Source of the DNA: Betaproteobacteria bacterium | Lineage (GTDB): Bacteria; Pseudomonadota; Gammaproteobacteria; Burkholderiales; SG8-39 | Direction of reading: 5' to 3' | Length of the DNA stretch: 11,785 bases | NCBI GenBank assembly: GCA_016867955.1 | Contig: VGIE01000031.1 | Span: 1-11,785, forward strand | In this document: positions 1-7,136 of the stretch, in pieces | Layout of the letters: each line of letters opens with the position of its first letter | Position numbering within the stretch: position 1 is the stretch's first letter | Translations under genes and position numbers: made by a program | The notes under the pieces: model-generated | What the model saw: the letters and a program-made list of their open reading frames with translations, nothing else | Told to the model about the DNA's origin: nothing | Database searches by the model: none

Positions 1-31
1 CGGACGGAAATACTGTCGTCGAATAACGCCG

Positions 32-1408
32 TCAGAAGGGCAGCGCCGCCCCCGGCTTCGCCGCCAGCAGCACGCGGCGGAACTCGCCCTGAATGCGCGC
101 GAGTTCCGCAGCATCGTCGGCCTCGAAGCGCATCACGATCACCGGCGTGGTATTGGAGGCGCGCGCCAGGCCGAAGCCATGCGGGTATTCCACGCGCAGG
201 CCGTCGAGGCGGATGATCTCCTCGGCGCCAGGAAACCGCGCCGTCTGCTGCATCTGTGCAACCAGGCGATGCGGTTCGCCCTCGGCCAGCGCCAGGTGCA
301 GTTCCGGCGTGCTCACCGCATCGGGCAGCGCCTCCAGCACCGCCGACGGGTCGGCCGCGCGCGAGAGGATCTCCAGCAGGCGCGCGCCGGCATACTGCCC
401 GTCGTCGAAGCCGTACCAGCGCTCGCCGAAGAACATGTGCCCGCTCATCTCGCCGGCCAGCGGCGCGTGGCGCTCCTTCATGCGGCCCTTGATCAGCGAG
501 TGCCCGGTCTTCCACATGCTCGGCACGCCGCCATGCTGGCGGATCCAGGGTGCGAGCTTGCGCGTGCATTTCACGTCGTAGATGATCTCGGCGCCGGGTA
601 CGCGCGACAGGACGTCTTTCGCGAACAGCATCAGCTGGCGGTCCGGATAGATGATGCGGCCGCTCTTCATCACCACGCCGAGCCGGTCGCCATCGCCGTC
701 GAACGCGAGCCCGAGCTCGAGGTCGCCTGCCTTCACCGCGTTCACGAGGTCGGCGAGGTTGGCCGGCTGCGAGGGATCGGGATGATGGTTGGGAAACGAG
801 CCATCCACCTCGCAAAAGAGTTCGGTGACTGTGCAGCCCATGCGCCGGTAGAGCCCCGCCGCCGTCGCGCCGGCCACGCCATTGCCGCAATCGATGCCGA
901 TCTTCATCGGCCGCACCAGCTTCACGTCGGCGAGAATGCGCTCGAGATAGGCGCTGCGAACGTCAGCCGTTTCCAGCCGGCCCGAACCGGCGGAGAAATC
1001 GCCGTCCTCGATGCGCGCGCGCAGGCGCTGGATGTCCTCGCCAGACAGCGTGCTGCCGCCCAGCACCATCTTCAGACCGTTCCAGTCGGGCGGATTGTGG
1101 CTGCCCGTCACCGACACGCAGCTGTGGCAGCCGAGCTGGTGCGCGGCGAAGTAGGTCAACGGCGTGGCCACCATGCCGACGTCGATGACATCGATGCCGC
1201 CCTCGCGCAGGCCTTCGGCCAGCGCCGCGGCCAGCGCCGGTCCCGACAGCCGGCCGTCGCGTCCCACGGCAATCGCCGTCTGGCCGCGTGCCCGCGCTTC
1301 ACTGGCCAGCGCGCGGCCGATGAGGCGCACGCCGGCCCCGGTCAGCGTGAGGCCGACGATGCCGCGTATGTCATAGGCCTTGAATATCTGGGCGGGGGGA
1401 TTGGCCAT
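32..1408 (-). CDS. manB: Phosphomannomutase/phosphoglucomutase (AlgC/ManB type)
   Basis: Interconverts hexose 6-phosphate and hexose 1-phosphate (mannose and/or glucose) in the cytoplasm, feeding nucleotide sugars for exopolysaccharide and LPS. The alpha-D-phosphohexomutase signatures are all present. Numbered from the ATG at 1408 (458 residues) they are: AYDIRG near 11-16; the catalytic phosphoserine loop TGSHNP at 101-106, with Ser103; the metal loop DGDGDR at 237-242; the sugar-binding GEMSGH at 319-324; and the phosphate-binding loop RASNTTP at 416-422. Length matches AlgC-type enzymes (about 460). An in-frame GTG at 1417 would add three residues; neither start has a strong Shine-Dalgarno, and the ATG is preferred because family members begin shortly before the AYDIRG motif. 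It lies 120 bases after the YheT-like gene, with a possible promoter in the gap. Family and reaction are secure; preference for mannose versus glucose is not readable (algC and pgm are alternative names). Confidence 0.93.
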   Translation of the reverse strand: MANPPAQIFKAYDIRGIVGLTLTGAGVRLIGRALASEARARGQTAIAVGRDGRLSGPALAAALAEGLREGGIDVIDVGMVATPLTYFAAHQLGCHSCVSVTGSHNPPDWNGLKMVLGGSTLSGEDIQRLRARIEDGDFSAGSGRLETADVRSAYLERILADVKLVRPMKIGIDCGNGVAGATAAGLYRRMGCTVTELFCEVDGSFPNHHPDPSQPANLADLVNAVKAGDLELGLAFDGDGDRLGVVMKSGRIIYPDRQLMLFAKDVLSRVPGAEIIYDVKCTRKLAPWIRQHGGVPSMWKTGHSLIKGRMKERHAPLAGEMSGHMFFGERWYGFDDGQYAGARLLEILSRAADPSAVLEALPDAVSTPELHLALAEGEPHRLVAQMQQTARFPGAEEIIRLDGLRVEYPHGFGLARASNTTPVIVMRFEADDAAELARIQGEFRRVLLAAKPGAALPF

Positions 1409-1498
1409 GGAAACCACTGCGTTGCGCCGCTGCGCGCAAGCCTTGCAAGGTCTGCATGGTGAGGCGCGGGTCTTGTTGTCGGCGGACGGGCAGCGGCA

Positions 1499-1507
1499 AT
1501 TCTAGCA
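1499..1507 (-). promoter_or_regulatory. Possible extended -10 element for manB
   Basis: On the minus strand the bases read TGCTAGAAT, matching the extended -10 pattern TGnTATAAT at all but one base. It lies in the 111-base gap between the YheT-like gene and manB, so a start near 1492 would give a leader of about 80 bases. I see no good -35 hexamer 17 bases upstream, although extended -10 promoters can work without one. It would let manB be expressed independently of the upstream genes. Motif matching alone, so weak. Confidence 0.3.
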
Positions 1508-1512
1508 GGCCG

Positions 1513-1533
1513 CCTGACCTCCACTCGGTCAGG
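1513..1533 (-). terminator. Inverted repeat at the end of the YheT-like gene
   Basis: CCTGACC and GGTCAGG form a perfect 7-base-pair stem around a 7-base loop, and the hydrolase stop codon sits inside the stem. No T-run follows on the minus strand, so it is not a canonical intrinsic terminator. It could be a weak terminator or a 3'-end stabilising hairpin separating the hydrolase gene from manB. The structure is seen directly; the role is inferred. Confidence 0.35.
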
Positions 1534-2566
1534 TGCTCCGGATCACTTCTCTGCGAGGTGCTCCCATGACCGCCTCGAAATGCGCGATCACGCGCGCCGG
1601 CAGCCAGTCGATGGTGCCGGGGAACGGCCCGGACACGAAGCCGACATGCCCGCCGCGCGGCGGGTATTCCGCGGTCACGCAGGCGGGCAGCGCCGCTCGA
1701 TCGGGCAGTGCCGCAGGCGGCACGAAAGGATCGTCCAGCGCGTTGATGATCAGCGTGGGCACGGCGATGCCGGCCAGCAGCGGACGTGCGCTCGCGCGCG
1801 TCCAGTAATCGTCGGTATCTCGAAAGCCATGCAGCGGCGCGGTCACGGCATTGTCGAACGCCCGCAGTGTACGCGCGCGGCGCATCGCCGCGGCGTCGAA
1901 ACTGCCCGGGTACATGGCAATCTTCTGTGCGCCTTTCTTCTTCAGCGTCGCAAGGAACATGCGCGAGTAGGCGCGGTTGAAACCGCACCCCAGCGCGTCA
2001 CCGGCGAGCATCAGGTCGAGCGGCGCGGACACGGCAGCTGCTGCGTCCACCTGCCCGAGGGCCGCACGCCCTGCCTCGCCCAGCCATTTCAGCAGCGCAT
2101 TGCCGCCGAGCGAGATGCCCACCGCATAAAGCGCGGCGCCCGCACCTGCATGCTCGCGCCGCATGCGCGCAAGCACCCAGCCGATCTCGGCGCTATCGCC
2201 AGAATGGTAGGCGCGTGGCAGGCGGTTGATCTCGCCCGCGCAGCCGCGAAAATGCGGCAGCGCAAAGCGCCAGCCGCGCGCGCGCGCCGCGCGCGCCATC
2301 GCCACCGCATAATGACTGCGCGACCCTCCCTCGAGCCCGTGGAACAGCACCAGCAATGGCGCGTTGCCCTCTGTGCCGGGGGGACCATCCGTGAAATCCA
2401 CGTCGATGAAGTCGCCATCGGGCGTATCCCAGCGCACGCGCCGCAGCGCAGGCGCGGAGAGGAAGCGGCCGCGCAGGGCCGCCCAGATGGTATGCAGGTG
2501 GCGGTTGCGCAGCCACCAGGGCGGGGCGAACGCGTGGAGCCGCGCGCCCGGAGGGTTTCGGGTCAG
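1529..2566 (-). CDS. YheT-like alpha/beta-fold hydrolase, probable CTG start
   Basis: Member of the YheT/COG0429 esterase-like alpha/beta hydrolases; the physiological substrate is unknown. A GTG at 2437 gives 302 residues but discards the family's N-terminal signature. Reading upstream in the same frame gives PPWWLRNRHLHTIW (about residues 15-28), matching the PPWW-RN-H-QT-W segment of YheT proteins. No in-frame ATG, GTG or TTG occurs from there back to about position 2780. The best start is therefore CTG at 2566-2564, overlapping the previous gene's TGA as CTGA, with AAGGG seven bases upstream (2574-2578). That gives 345 residues, close to E. coli YheT (about 340). From this start: HGLEGG oxyanion-side loop near 76-81; nucleophile elbow GISLGG with Ser152; acid in NALDDPF near 278-279; His307 in GGHVGF. 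The stop codon lies in a small hairpin. Family secure; start inferred. Confidence 0.88.
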   Translation of the reverse strand: MTRNPPGARLHAFAPPWWLRNRHLHTIWAALRGRFLSAPALRRVRWDTPDGDFIDVDFTDGPPGTEGNAPLLVLFHGLEGGSRSHYAVAMARAARARGWRFALPHFRGCAGEINRLPRAYHSGDSAEIGWVLARMRREHAGAGAALYAVGISLGGNALLKWLGEAGRAALGQVDAAAAVSAPLDLMLAGDALGCGFNRAYSRMFLATLKKKGAQKIAMYPGSFDAAAMRRARTLRAFDNAVTAPLHGFRDTDDYWTRASARPLLAGIAVPTLIINALDDPFVPPAALPDRAALPACVTAEYPPRGGHVGFVSGPFPGTIDWLPARVIAHFEAVMGAPRREVIRST

Positions 2567-3030
2567 TGCAGCACCCTTGGCGTTTCCGGCTCCGCCGGCC
2601 GCTGCTGTGTCGCCCCCTGCGGGGCGGGCGAGGCGTGGTGCAGGATCATGCGCCAGCCGTTGCCGGTGCGCATGTAGGCGTTGGTGGCGGACACCGGCAC
2701 CGCCGCGCGCTTCTCGCCCTTGACCGCGATGCTCTCGCGCACGCTGTGCACCGCCAGCATCATGCCGCCGAGCACGACCTGGTGCGACACCTGCACGTCG
2801 AGCCGGCGGCCGCCCGAGAAGATCTCCGCCCAGCTGGCGCGCACGTCGGCAAACCCCGCGAGGCGCGAGCCGCCCGGATGGATGCAGACGATCTCCTCGT
2901 CATCGGCCCACACTTCCATCATGGCCTCGAGGTCGGACGCCTCCAGGGCTTCGTAGAACGCCGCTTCGGCATCCTGCGCGGTGGGGAACGTTGTGTTCTT
3001 CACGGATGGTCGGGTGGTTCGATGAGCCAT
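2563..3030 (-). CDS. SnoaL/NTF2-like domain protein
   Basis: A 155-residue cytoplasmic protein with no signal peptide, resembling the small cone-shaped SnoaL-like/NTF2-like family (DUF4440/YybH type). Visible signs are the opening helix pattern AEAAFYEALEASDLEAMMEVWADDE (residues 21-45), the strand and loop IVCIHPGG at 47-54, FADVRASWAEIF around 60-71, and a closing strand NGWRMILHHASP at 124-135. The tail after about 136 is Pro/Gln-rich and likely disordered. Such proteins may be enzymes or ligand-binding partners; nothing here names a substrate. No strong Shine-Dalgarno precedes the ATG. Its stop overlaps the YheT-like gene (CTGA), indicating translational coupling and joint regulation. It begins after a 266-base gap, so the two genes probably have their own promoter. 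Confidence 0.8.
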   Translation of the reverse strand: MAHRTTRPSVKNTTFPTAQDAEAAFYEALEASDLEAMMEVWADDEEIVCIHPGGSRLAGFADVRASWAEIFSGGRRLDVQVSHQVVLGGMMLAVHSVRESIAVKGEKRAAVPVSATNAYMRTGNGWRMILHHASPAPQGATQQRPAEPETPRVLH

Positions 3031-3296
3031 TCAAGTCAACGCGCCTGATGGCATGGCCATCGGGCGCCCCGAGACAGGGAATCGCGGAGGACGGTGCTCC
3101 CCGCATGGTTGGATGCGCTGAATGCATCGGCCGCTGATGATAGAGGAAACATGCTCCCGCTGCCACAGGGCGCGTGAATCAAGGCCCATGATCCATGCAT
3201 TTCGGCGATGCCCCCCCGACGCGGCGGGCATCCAAGCCATGTGATGATTTCCGGCCGCGGCGTCGCCATTGCCTCCCGCCACGACTCGCGCGCGGC
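3031..3296. other. Gap between dehydrogenase and SnoaL-like genes
   Basis: This is the longest stretch without a supported gene. Short open frames on both strands have no recognisable motif, no good ribosome binding site and look like chance frames in GC-rich DNA. The minus strand contains a TATCAT (near 3138-3143) that could be a -10 box for the SnoaL-like/YheT-like pair, but the matching -35 position is poor. I see no terminator with a T-run, no repeat and no RNA gene. Confidence 0.4.
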
Positions 3297-3306
3297 TCAG
3301 CCGCGC
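3290..3306 (-). terminator. Hairpin centred on the dehydrogenase stop codon
   Basis: GCGCGGC, then the stop triplet, then GCCGCGC: a perfect 7-base-pair all-G/C stem whose three-base loop is the dehydrogenase TGA. No T-run follows, so an intrinsic terminator is doubtful. A 3'-end hairpin protecting the TRAP-dehydrogenase transcript, or a weak terminator, are both possible. G/C-rich chance palindromes are common at this composition. Confidence 0.3.
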
Positions 3307-4283
3307 CTGCGCGCCAGCGCCTCCGGATTGACGAGGCAGCGCGGCACCCCGCCCGCCAGCGCCTCCATCAGGTTCTCGATGGCCAGTCGCGCCATCGCCA
3401 GTCGCGTGGCGCGCGTCGCGCTGCCCATGTGCGGCGCGAGGACCACGTTATCGAGGCCGAGGAATCCGCGATTCACCGTCGGCTCGCCGTCGAACACGTC
3501 GAGCGCGGCGCCGGCAACGCGCCCTTCGCGCAGCGCCGCGATCAGTGCTGGTTCATCCACCAGGCCGCCGCGCGAGGCGTTGACCAGGATCGCCGTCGGC
3601 TTCATGCGCGCGAGCTCGACCGCGCCGATGACGTTGCGGTTGGCTTCCGTGTAGGGCAGGTGCAGCGACAGGAAATCGGATTGCGCCAGCAGCTCGTCCA
3701 TGCCGACGTAGCGCGCATTCGCCTCTGTCTCCAGTGCCGACTCGAGCCGCGTGCGGTTGTGGTAGATCACGCGCATGTCGAACCCGACCGCGCGCCGCGC
3801 CACGGCGCGCCCGATGCGCCCCATGCCGAGGATGCCGAGCGTGGCATGGTGCACGTCGCGGCCGAAGCGGTCGCTGAACTTCATGCCCTTCCAGTTGCCG
3901 GCGCGCAGCCAGCGGTCGGACTCGGCGATGCGCCGTGCCGCCGCCAGCAGCAGCGCCCAGGTCATGTCGGCGGTGGTGTCGTCGAGCACGCCGGGGGCAT
4001 TGGTGACCAGGATGCCGCGCGCGGTGCAGGCCGCGACATCGACGTTGTTGTAGCCGACGGTGATGTTGCAGGCCGCCTTCAGCCGCGGTGCGGCATCCAG
4101 CAGCGCGGCGTCGACGCGGTCGGCGAACAGCAGCACGCCGTCCTTGTCGGCGATCCGGCTGCGCAGCTCGTCCGCCGAATGCGGGCCGTCGCGCGGCTGG
4201 CTGTCGTCGACCTCGAAATGGCGGCGCAGTTCGTCGAGCAGTTCGTCGACGAGGGTGCGGGTGACGAGGATCCGGGGCTTCAT
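3297..4283 (-). CDS. D-2-hydroxyacid dehydrogenase (glyoxylate/hydroxypyruvate reductase type)
   Basis: NAD(P)H-dependent cytoplasmic enzyme that reduces small 2-oxo acids such as glyoxylate or hydroxypyruvate to D-2-hydroxy acids, or the reverse. The 328 residues fit the GhrB/GRHPR family (about 320-330). Visible are the N-terminal part with NITVGYNNVD (73-82); the Rossmann turn GMGRIG at 153-158; the segment HNRTR at 175-179, whose Arg after the second strand suggests NADPH preference; and the catalytic trio Arg238 (in NASRGG), Glu267 (in DGEP) and His285 (in APHMGSAT). Its ATG is 30 bases after the dctM stop with no terminator between, so it probably shares the TRAP transcript and acts on the imported acid or its product. 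No strong Shine-Dalgarno is visible. Exact substrate is uncertain; GhrB is the closest name I can offer, not a proven orthologue. Confidence 0.88.
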   Translation of the reverse strand: MKPRILVTRTLVDELLDELRRHFEVDDSQPRDGPHSADELRSRIADKDGVLLFADRVDAALLDAAPRLKAACNITVGYNNVDVAACTARGILVTNAPGVLDDTTADMTWALLLAAARRIAESDRWLRAGNWKGMKFSDRFGRDVHHATLGILGMGRIGRAVARRAVGFDMRVIYHNRTRLESALETEANARYVGMDELLAQSDFLSLHLPYTEANRNVIGAVELARMKPTAILVNASRGGLVDEPALIAALREGRVAGAALDVFDGEPTVNRGFLGLDNVVLAPHMGSATRATRLAMARLAIENLMEALAGGVPRCLVNPEALARRRG

Positions 4284-4313
4284 GCGGGCTTCAGCGCGGC
4301 CGGGCTCATCCGC

Positions 4314-6329
4314 CTAGCGCCCGTACAGCACGTTGGGCAGCCACAGCCCGATCGCGGGAAACAGGTACAGCAGCACCAGCGCCACCACCTGGATGCCCAT
4401 GAAGGGCAGCATGCCGCCGAAGATCTGGTTCAGCGTGACATGCGGCGGCGACACGCCCTTCAGGTAGAAGGCGGCCATCGCCACCGGCGGCGACAGGAAT
4501 GCCGTCTGCAGGTTGAGCGCGACCAGCAGCCCGAAGAACAGCGGGTCGATGCCGAAATGCGGCAACAGCGGCACGAAGATTGGCATGAAGATGACGATGA
4601 TCTCGGTCCATTCCAGCGGCCAGCCGAGCAGGAAGATGATGATCTGCGACAGGATCATGAACTGCAGCGGCGTCATCTCGAGCGACAGCACCCACTGATT
4701 GATGAGTTCCTGCCCGCCCAGCAGCGCGAAGGCCGCAGAAAAGATCGACGAGCCGACGAACAGCCAGCACACCATGGCCGAGGTCTTGGCGGTGAGGAAC
4801 ACCGACTCGCGCACCATGGGGAACTTCAGCCGCCCGTAGGCGGCGGCCAGCAGCAGCCCGCCCAGCGAACCCATGGCGGCCGCCTCGGACGGCGTCGCCA
4901 GGCCGAACACGATGCTGCCCAGCACCGCCAGGATCAGCATAGCCAGGGGGAAGAACGACGCCAGCAGCATCTTGAAGATCTCGAGGCGGGTGAACGTGAA
5001 CACCGCATAGAACGCCGCCAGCACGGCGGCAAGCAGGGCTACCGCGATCCAGTAACCCGTGGGTGCGGGCCGCCGTTCGCCATCGACGCCCGCAGCGTTT
5101 TCGGCTGCCGCTGCCGGTGCAGCAGCCGCAGGTTGGCCTGCCGGCGCCTCGCCCGCGGGCGGCGCATCGGCCTTCGCCGCGGCGGCTGGGGACTGCGACG
5201 CTTTGCCCTCGACTGGCGGCTCGGCGAGTTCGCCATCCGCGGGCGGCTCTTTCAACTCGCCCTCATCCTTCGGCTCAGCCAGTTCGCCCTGCGCGGCCAG
5301 CTCGCGCCCGGGCTCGTTACCTGCGCCCTGCGCTTCGCTGCCCATTTCCACCAGTCCCTGGGTTGCGTCGACTTGCTCCGGCGCGGTGATGCCGCGATGG
5401 ATCAGCCCCATCAGCAGCACGGCCGCGAGCAGGGGCAGCAGCGCAATGCCCAGGTGGCGCAGCAGGTCGCCCCGCGGCAGCTCCGGCGAATTGCGCGAGC
5501 GCAGCGCGCCGAGCAGGCCGGGAATCACCTTGTGGCTGATGGTTGCCGACACCGCCTGCGCGAAGCGCGGCAGGTCGATGTACCGGTCCGCGATCGACAG
5601 CGGCGGCGCGAGGCTGGGCCTGATCTTGGCCGCCAGGATGATGAACCCGACATACAGCGCCGCCAGCATGATGCCGGGGAAGAACGCGCCAGCATAGAGC
5701 TGCACCACCGACACCCCCGCGGTGGCGCCATAGACGATGAGCAGCACCGAGGGGGGAATCAGGATGCCGAGGCAGCCGCCCGCGGTGATCGCCCCGGCCG
5801 CCAACTGGGTGCTGTAGCCGGCGCGCAGCATGGCCGGCAGCGCGAGCAGCCCCATCAGCGTCACCACGGCGCCGACGATGCCGGTGGCGGTGGCGAACAC
5901 GGCGCAGGTGATGACGGTGGCGACCGCCAGCGAACCGGGCACGCGCGCGGTGGCCAGGTGCAGGCTCTTGAACAGTTTCTCGATCAGGTTGGCGCGTTCG
6001 ACCAGGTAGCCCATGAAGACGAACAGCGGAATGGAGATCAGCACCTCGTTGGACATCACCGCGTAGGTTCGCTGCACCATCAGGTCCAGCGTCTGCCGGT
6101 TGGCCAGCGACGGGTCGCGCGAGTAGTAGGCGAACCAGGCGAAGATCACGCCCATGCCCATGAGCGTGAACGCCGTGGGAAAGCCCAGCATGATCGCCAC
6201 CACGATGAGCGCCAGCATGAGCAGGCCGAGGTGGCCGTTGGTCATCTGCGACGGCGACGGCATCAGCACGAACACCAGCACCACCACCAGCGCCATGATG
6301 GACAGGCCGAACCAGGCCTGGCGCTTCAT
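4314..6329 (-). CDS. dctM: TRAP transporter large permease (DctM family) with long inserted loop
   Basis: Large inner-membrane subunit forming the transport path of a TRAP transporter, driven by an ion gradient and supplied by the periplasmic DctP. The ATG at 6329 overlaps the dctQ stop as ATGA, giving 671 residues; the frame is open further upstream but that part is dctQ in another frame. DctM hallmarks include ISIPLFVFMGYLVER (98-112), the repeated scaffold around GCLGILIPPSVLLIVYG (185-201), GLATPSEAAAMG (476-487) and the closing half with LQTAFLSPPVA (607-617). Typical DctM is about 425-440 residues. The excess lies between the two halves: extra hydrophobic segments at about 291-310 and 425-446 flank a polar Ala/Pro/Glu-rich loop at 331-423 containing three 9-residue repeats. 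Longer DctM proteins of the TakM-like, mannitol/chloroaromatic-annotated branch exist, so some extension is expected; the repeat loop is less so. Confidence 0.93.
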   Translation of the reverse strand: MKRQAWFGLSIMALVVVLVFVLMPSPSQMTNGHLGLLMLALIVVAIMLGFPTAFTLMGMGVIFAWFAYYSRDPSLANRQTLDLMVQRTYAVMSNEVLISIPLFVFMGYLVERANLIEKLFKSLHLATARVPGSLAVATVITCAVFATATGIVGAVVTLMGLLALPAMLRAGYSTQLAAGAITAGGCLGILIPPSVLLIVYGATAGVSVVQLYAGAFFPGIMLAALYVGFIILAAKIRPSLAPPLSIADRYIDLPRFAQAVSATISHKVIPGLLGALRSRNSPELPRGDLLRHLGIALLPLLAAVLLMGLIHRGITAPEQVDATQGLVEMGSEAQGAGNEPGRELAAQGELAEPKDEGELKEPPADGELAEPPVEGKASQSPAAAAKADAPPAGEAPAGQPAAAAPAAAAENAAGVDGERRPAPTGYWIAVALLAAVLAAFYAVFTFTRLEIFKMLLASFFPLAMLILAVLGSIVFGLATPSEAAAMGSLGGLLLAAAYGRLKFPMVRESVFLTAKTSAMVCWLFVGSSIFSAAFALLGGQELINQWVLSLEMTPLQFMILSQIIIFLLGWPLEWTEIIVIFMPIFVPLLPHFGIDPLFFGLLVALNLQTAFLSPPVAMAAFYLKGVSPPHVTLNQIFGGMLPFMGIQVVALVLLYLFPAIGLWLPNVLYGR
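5208..5288 (-). repeat. Three imperfect 27-base tandem repeats inside dctM
   Basis: These 81 bases encode GELAEPKDE, GELKEPPAD and GELAEPPVE (residues 348-374 of the permease), three 9-residue units with conserved GEL-EP cores. The DNA copies differ at several bases, so the duplication is not very recent or has been selected at protein level. The repeats sit in an acidic, proline-rich loop that continues into an Ala/Pro-rich stretch (to about residue 423, position 5061), consistent with a flexible extramembrane linker. Confidence 0.75.
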
Positions 6330-6967
6330 GGCCGCCCCGCCGGCGTGCCGCCCGCGCCGCGGGTGCCGAGTTCGGCATCCAGCGTGGCGATGTCCTCGTC
6401 CCTGACGTGCACCATCTCCTTCAGCTTCTCGACGTCCACCTCCTCGACGTCGGCCTCCCGCGACGGCCAGGCGCCCTCGCGCAGGCACTGGATGCAGCGC
6501 ACGATCTCGACGCCGCCCTGCAGCAGCAGGAACACCCCGGCCACCGGGATCACGGTCTTGAAGGGATAGATGGGCGGGCCGTCGGCGGTGATGTTGGAAT
6601 GCTCGTTGATGGCCCAGGATTCGGAGGCATAGGTGTAGCCCGCCCACACCAGCGCCACCACGCCGGGAATGAAGAACAGGATGTAGAGCGCCAGGTCGAG
6701 GCCCGCCTGCACGCGCACCGGGAAGTACCCGTACAGCACGTCGCCGCGCACATGGCCGTTCTTGGCCAGGGTGTAGGCGCCGGCCATCATGAAGACGGTG
6801 CCGTACAGCATCACCATGGCGTCGAACGCCCAGGCATGCGGGTCGGACAGCACGTAGCGCGCGAACACTTCCCACGACACCTGCAGCGTGAGCAGCAGGA
6901 TCAGCCAGGCGAACGCCTGCCCGACCCAGGTGCTCAGCTTGTCGACAAACAGCAGCAGCTTTTGCAT
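6326..6967 (-). CDS. dctQ: TRAP transporter small permease (DctQ family)
   Basis: Small inner-membrane subunit that pairs with DctM. The 213 residues show about four membrane segments, near 14-36, 48-67, 88-110 and 137-158. DctQ family signatures are visible: EVFARYVLSDPHAWAFD at 33-49 and KNGHVRGDVLYGYFP at 69-83. The C-terminal tail (about 168-213) is charged and acidic with heptad-like spacing, likely cytoplasmic, and longer than in minimal DctQ proteins. The ATG at 6967 has GGGA eight bases upstream. Its stop overlaps the dctM start (ATGA), so the two permease subunits are translationally coupled. It lies 169 bases after dctP, separated by an intrinsic terminator, so its transcription probably depends on read-through or on an unseen promoter. 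Confidence 0.92.
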   Translation of the reverse strand: MQKLLLFVDKLSTWVGQAFAWLILLLTLQVSWEVFARYVLSDPHAWAFDAMVMLYGTVFMMAGAYTLAKNGHVRGDVLYGYFPVRVQAGLDLALYILFFIPGVVALVWAGYTYASESWAINEHSNITADGPPIYPFKTVIPVAGVFLLLQGGVEIVRCIQCLREGAWPSREADVEEVDVEKLKEMVHVRDEDIATLDAELGTRGAGGTPAGRP

Positions 6968-7074
6968 GTTTGCATTCCCGTCCGGTCCATCCGGCTTGGC
7001 GATTGTCGATGGTCGTCCGCTGGCCTCCGGCCGTCAGCGCCGGCAGCCCTTCCCCGGCGGCGCCCCGAGTCCAC

Positions 7075-7109
7075 AAAAAAACACCACCCGGCCACGGGCC
7101 GGATGGTGT
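7075..7109 (-). terminator. Intrinsic terminator/attenuator between dctP and dctQ
   Basis: On the minus strand, ACACCATCCGGCC, a three-base loop, then GGCCGGGTGGTGT form a 13-base-pair stem with a single G-T wobble, followed directly by seven T bases. This is a textbook Rho-independent terminator, starting 28 bases after the dctP stop. As dctQM continues in the same direction with no obvious promoter, it is best read as a partial terminator that makes the binding protein more abundant than the permease. Confidence 0.82.
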
Positions 7110-7136
7110 CGCCGGCGCATTGCGCCAGGCGAGCGC

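Noticed and set aside
1..31. Possible terminator after manB at the left edge
   Set aside because: Only 31 bases are visible after the stop and I can pair no more than four bases at the ends, so nothing can be supported.
1371..1457. Small minus-strand frame (28 codons from an ATG at 1457) overlapping the manB start, considered as a leader peptide
   Set aside because: No ribosome binding site and no regulatory codon run. It is the tail of a shadow frame of the hydrolase gene.
3031..3282. Short minus-strand open frames (77-88 codons) in the largest gap
   Set aside because: Overlapping frames in all phases, no motif, no convincing start and composition like noncoding GC-rich DNA.
3195..6569. 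Very long plus-strand open frame (1124 codons) opposite the dehydrogenase and TRAP genes
   Set aside because: Its product is rich in His, Gln, Arg and Asp with no domain, the usual signature of the antisense frame of GC-rich genes. The minus strand holds three well-recognised families over the same bases.
6330..7076. Upstream extension of the dctM frame to 920 residues, as if a fused DctQM protein
   Set aside because: In this frame the extension is Arg/Gly/Ala-rich nonsense, while the true DctQ with its motifs is encoded in another frame. The dctM ATG overlaps the dctQ stop in a normal ATGA arrangement, so there is no fusion.
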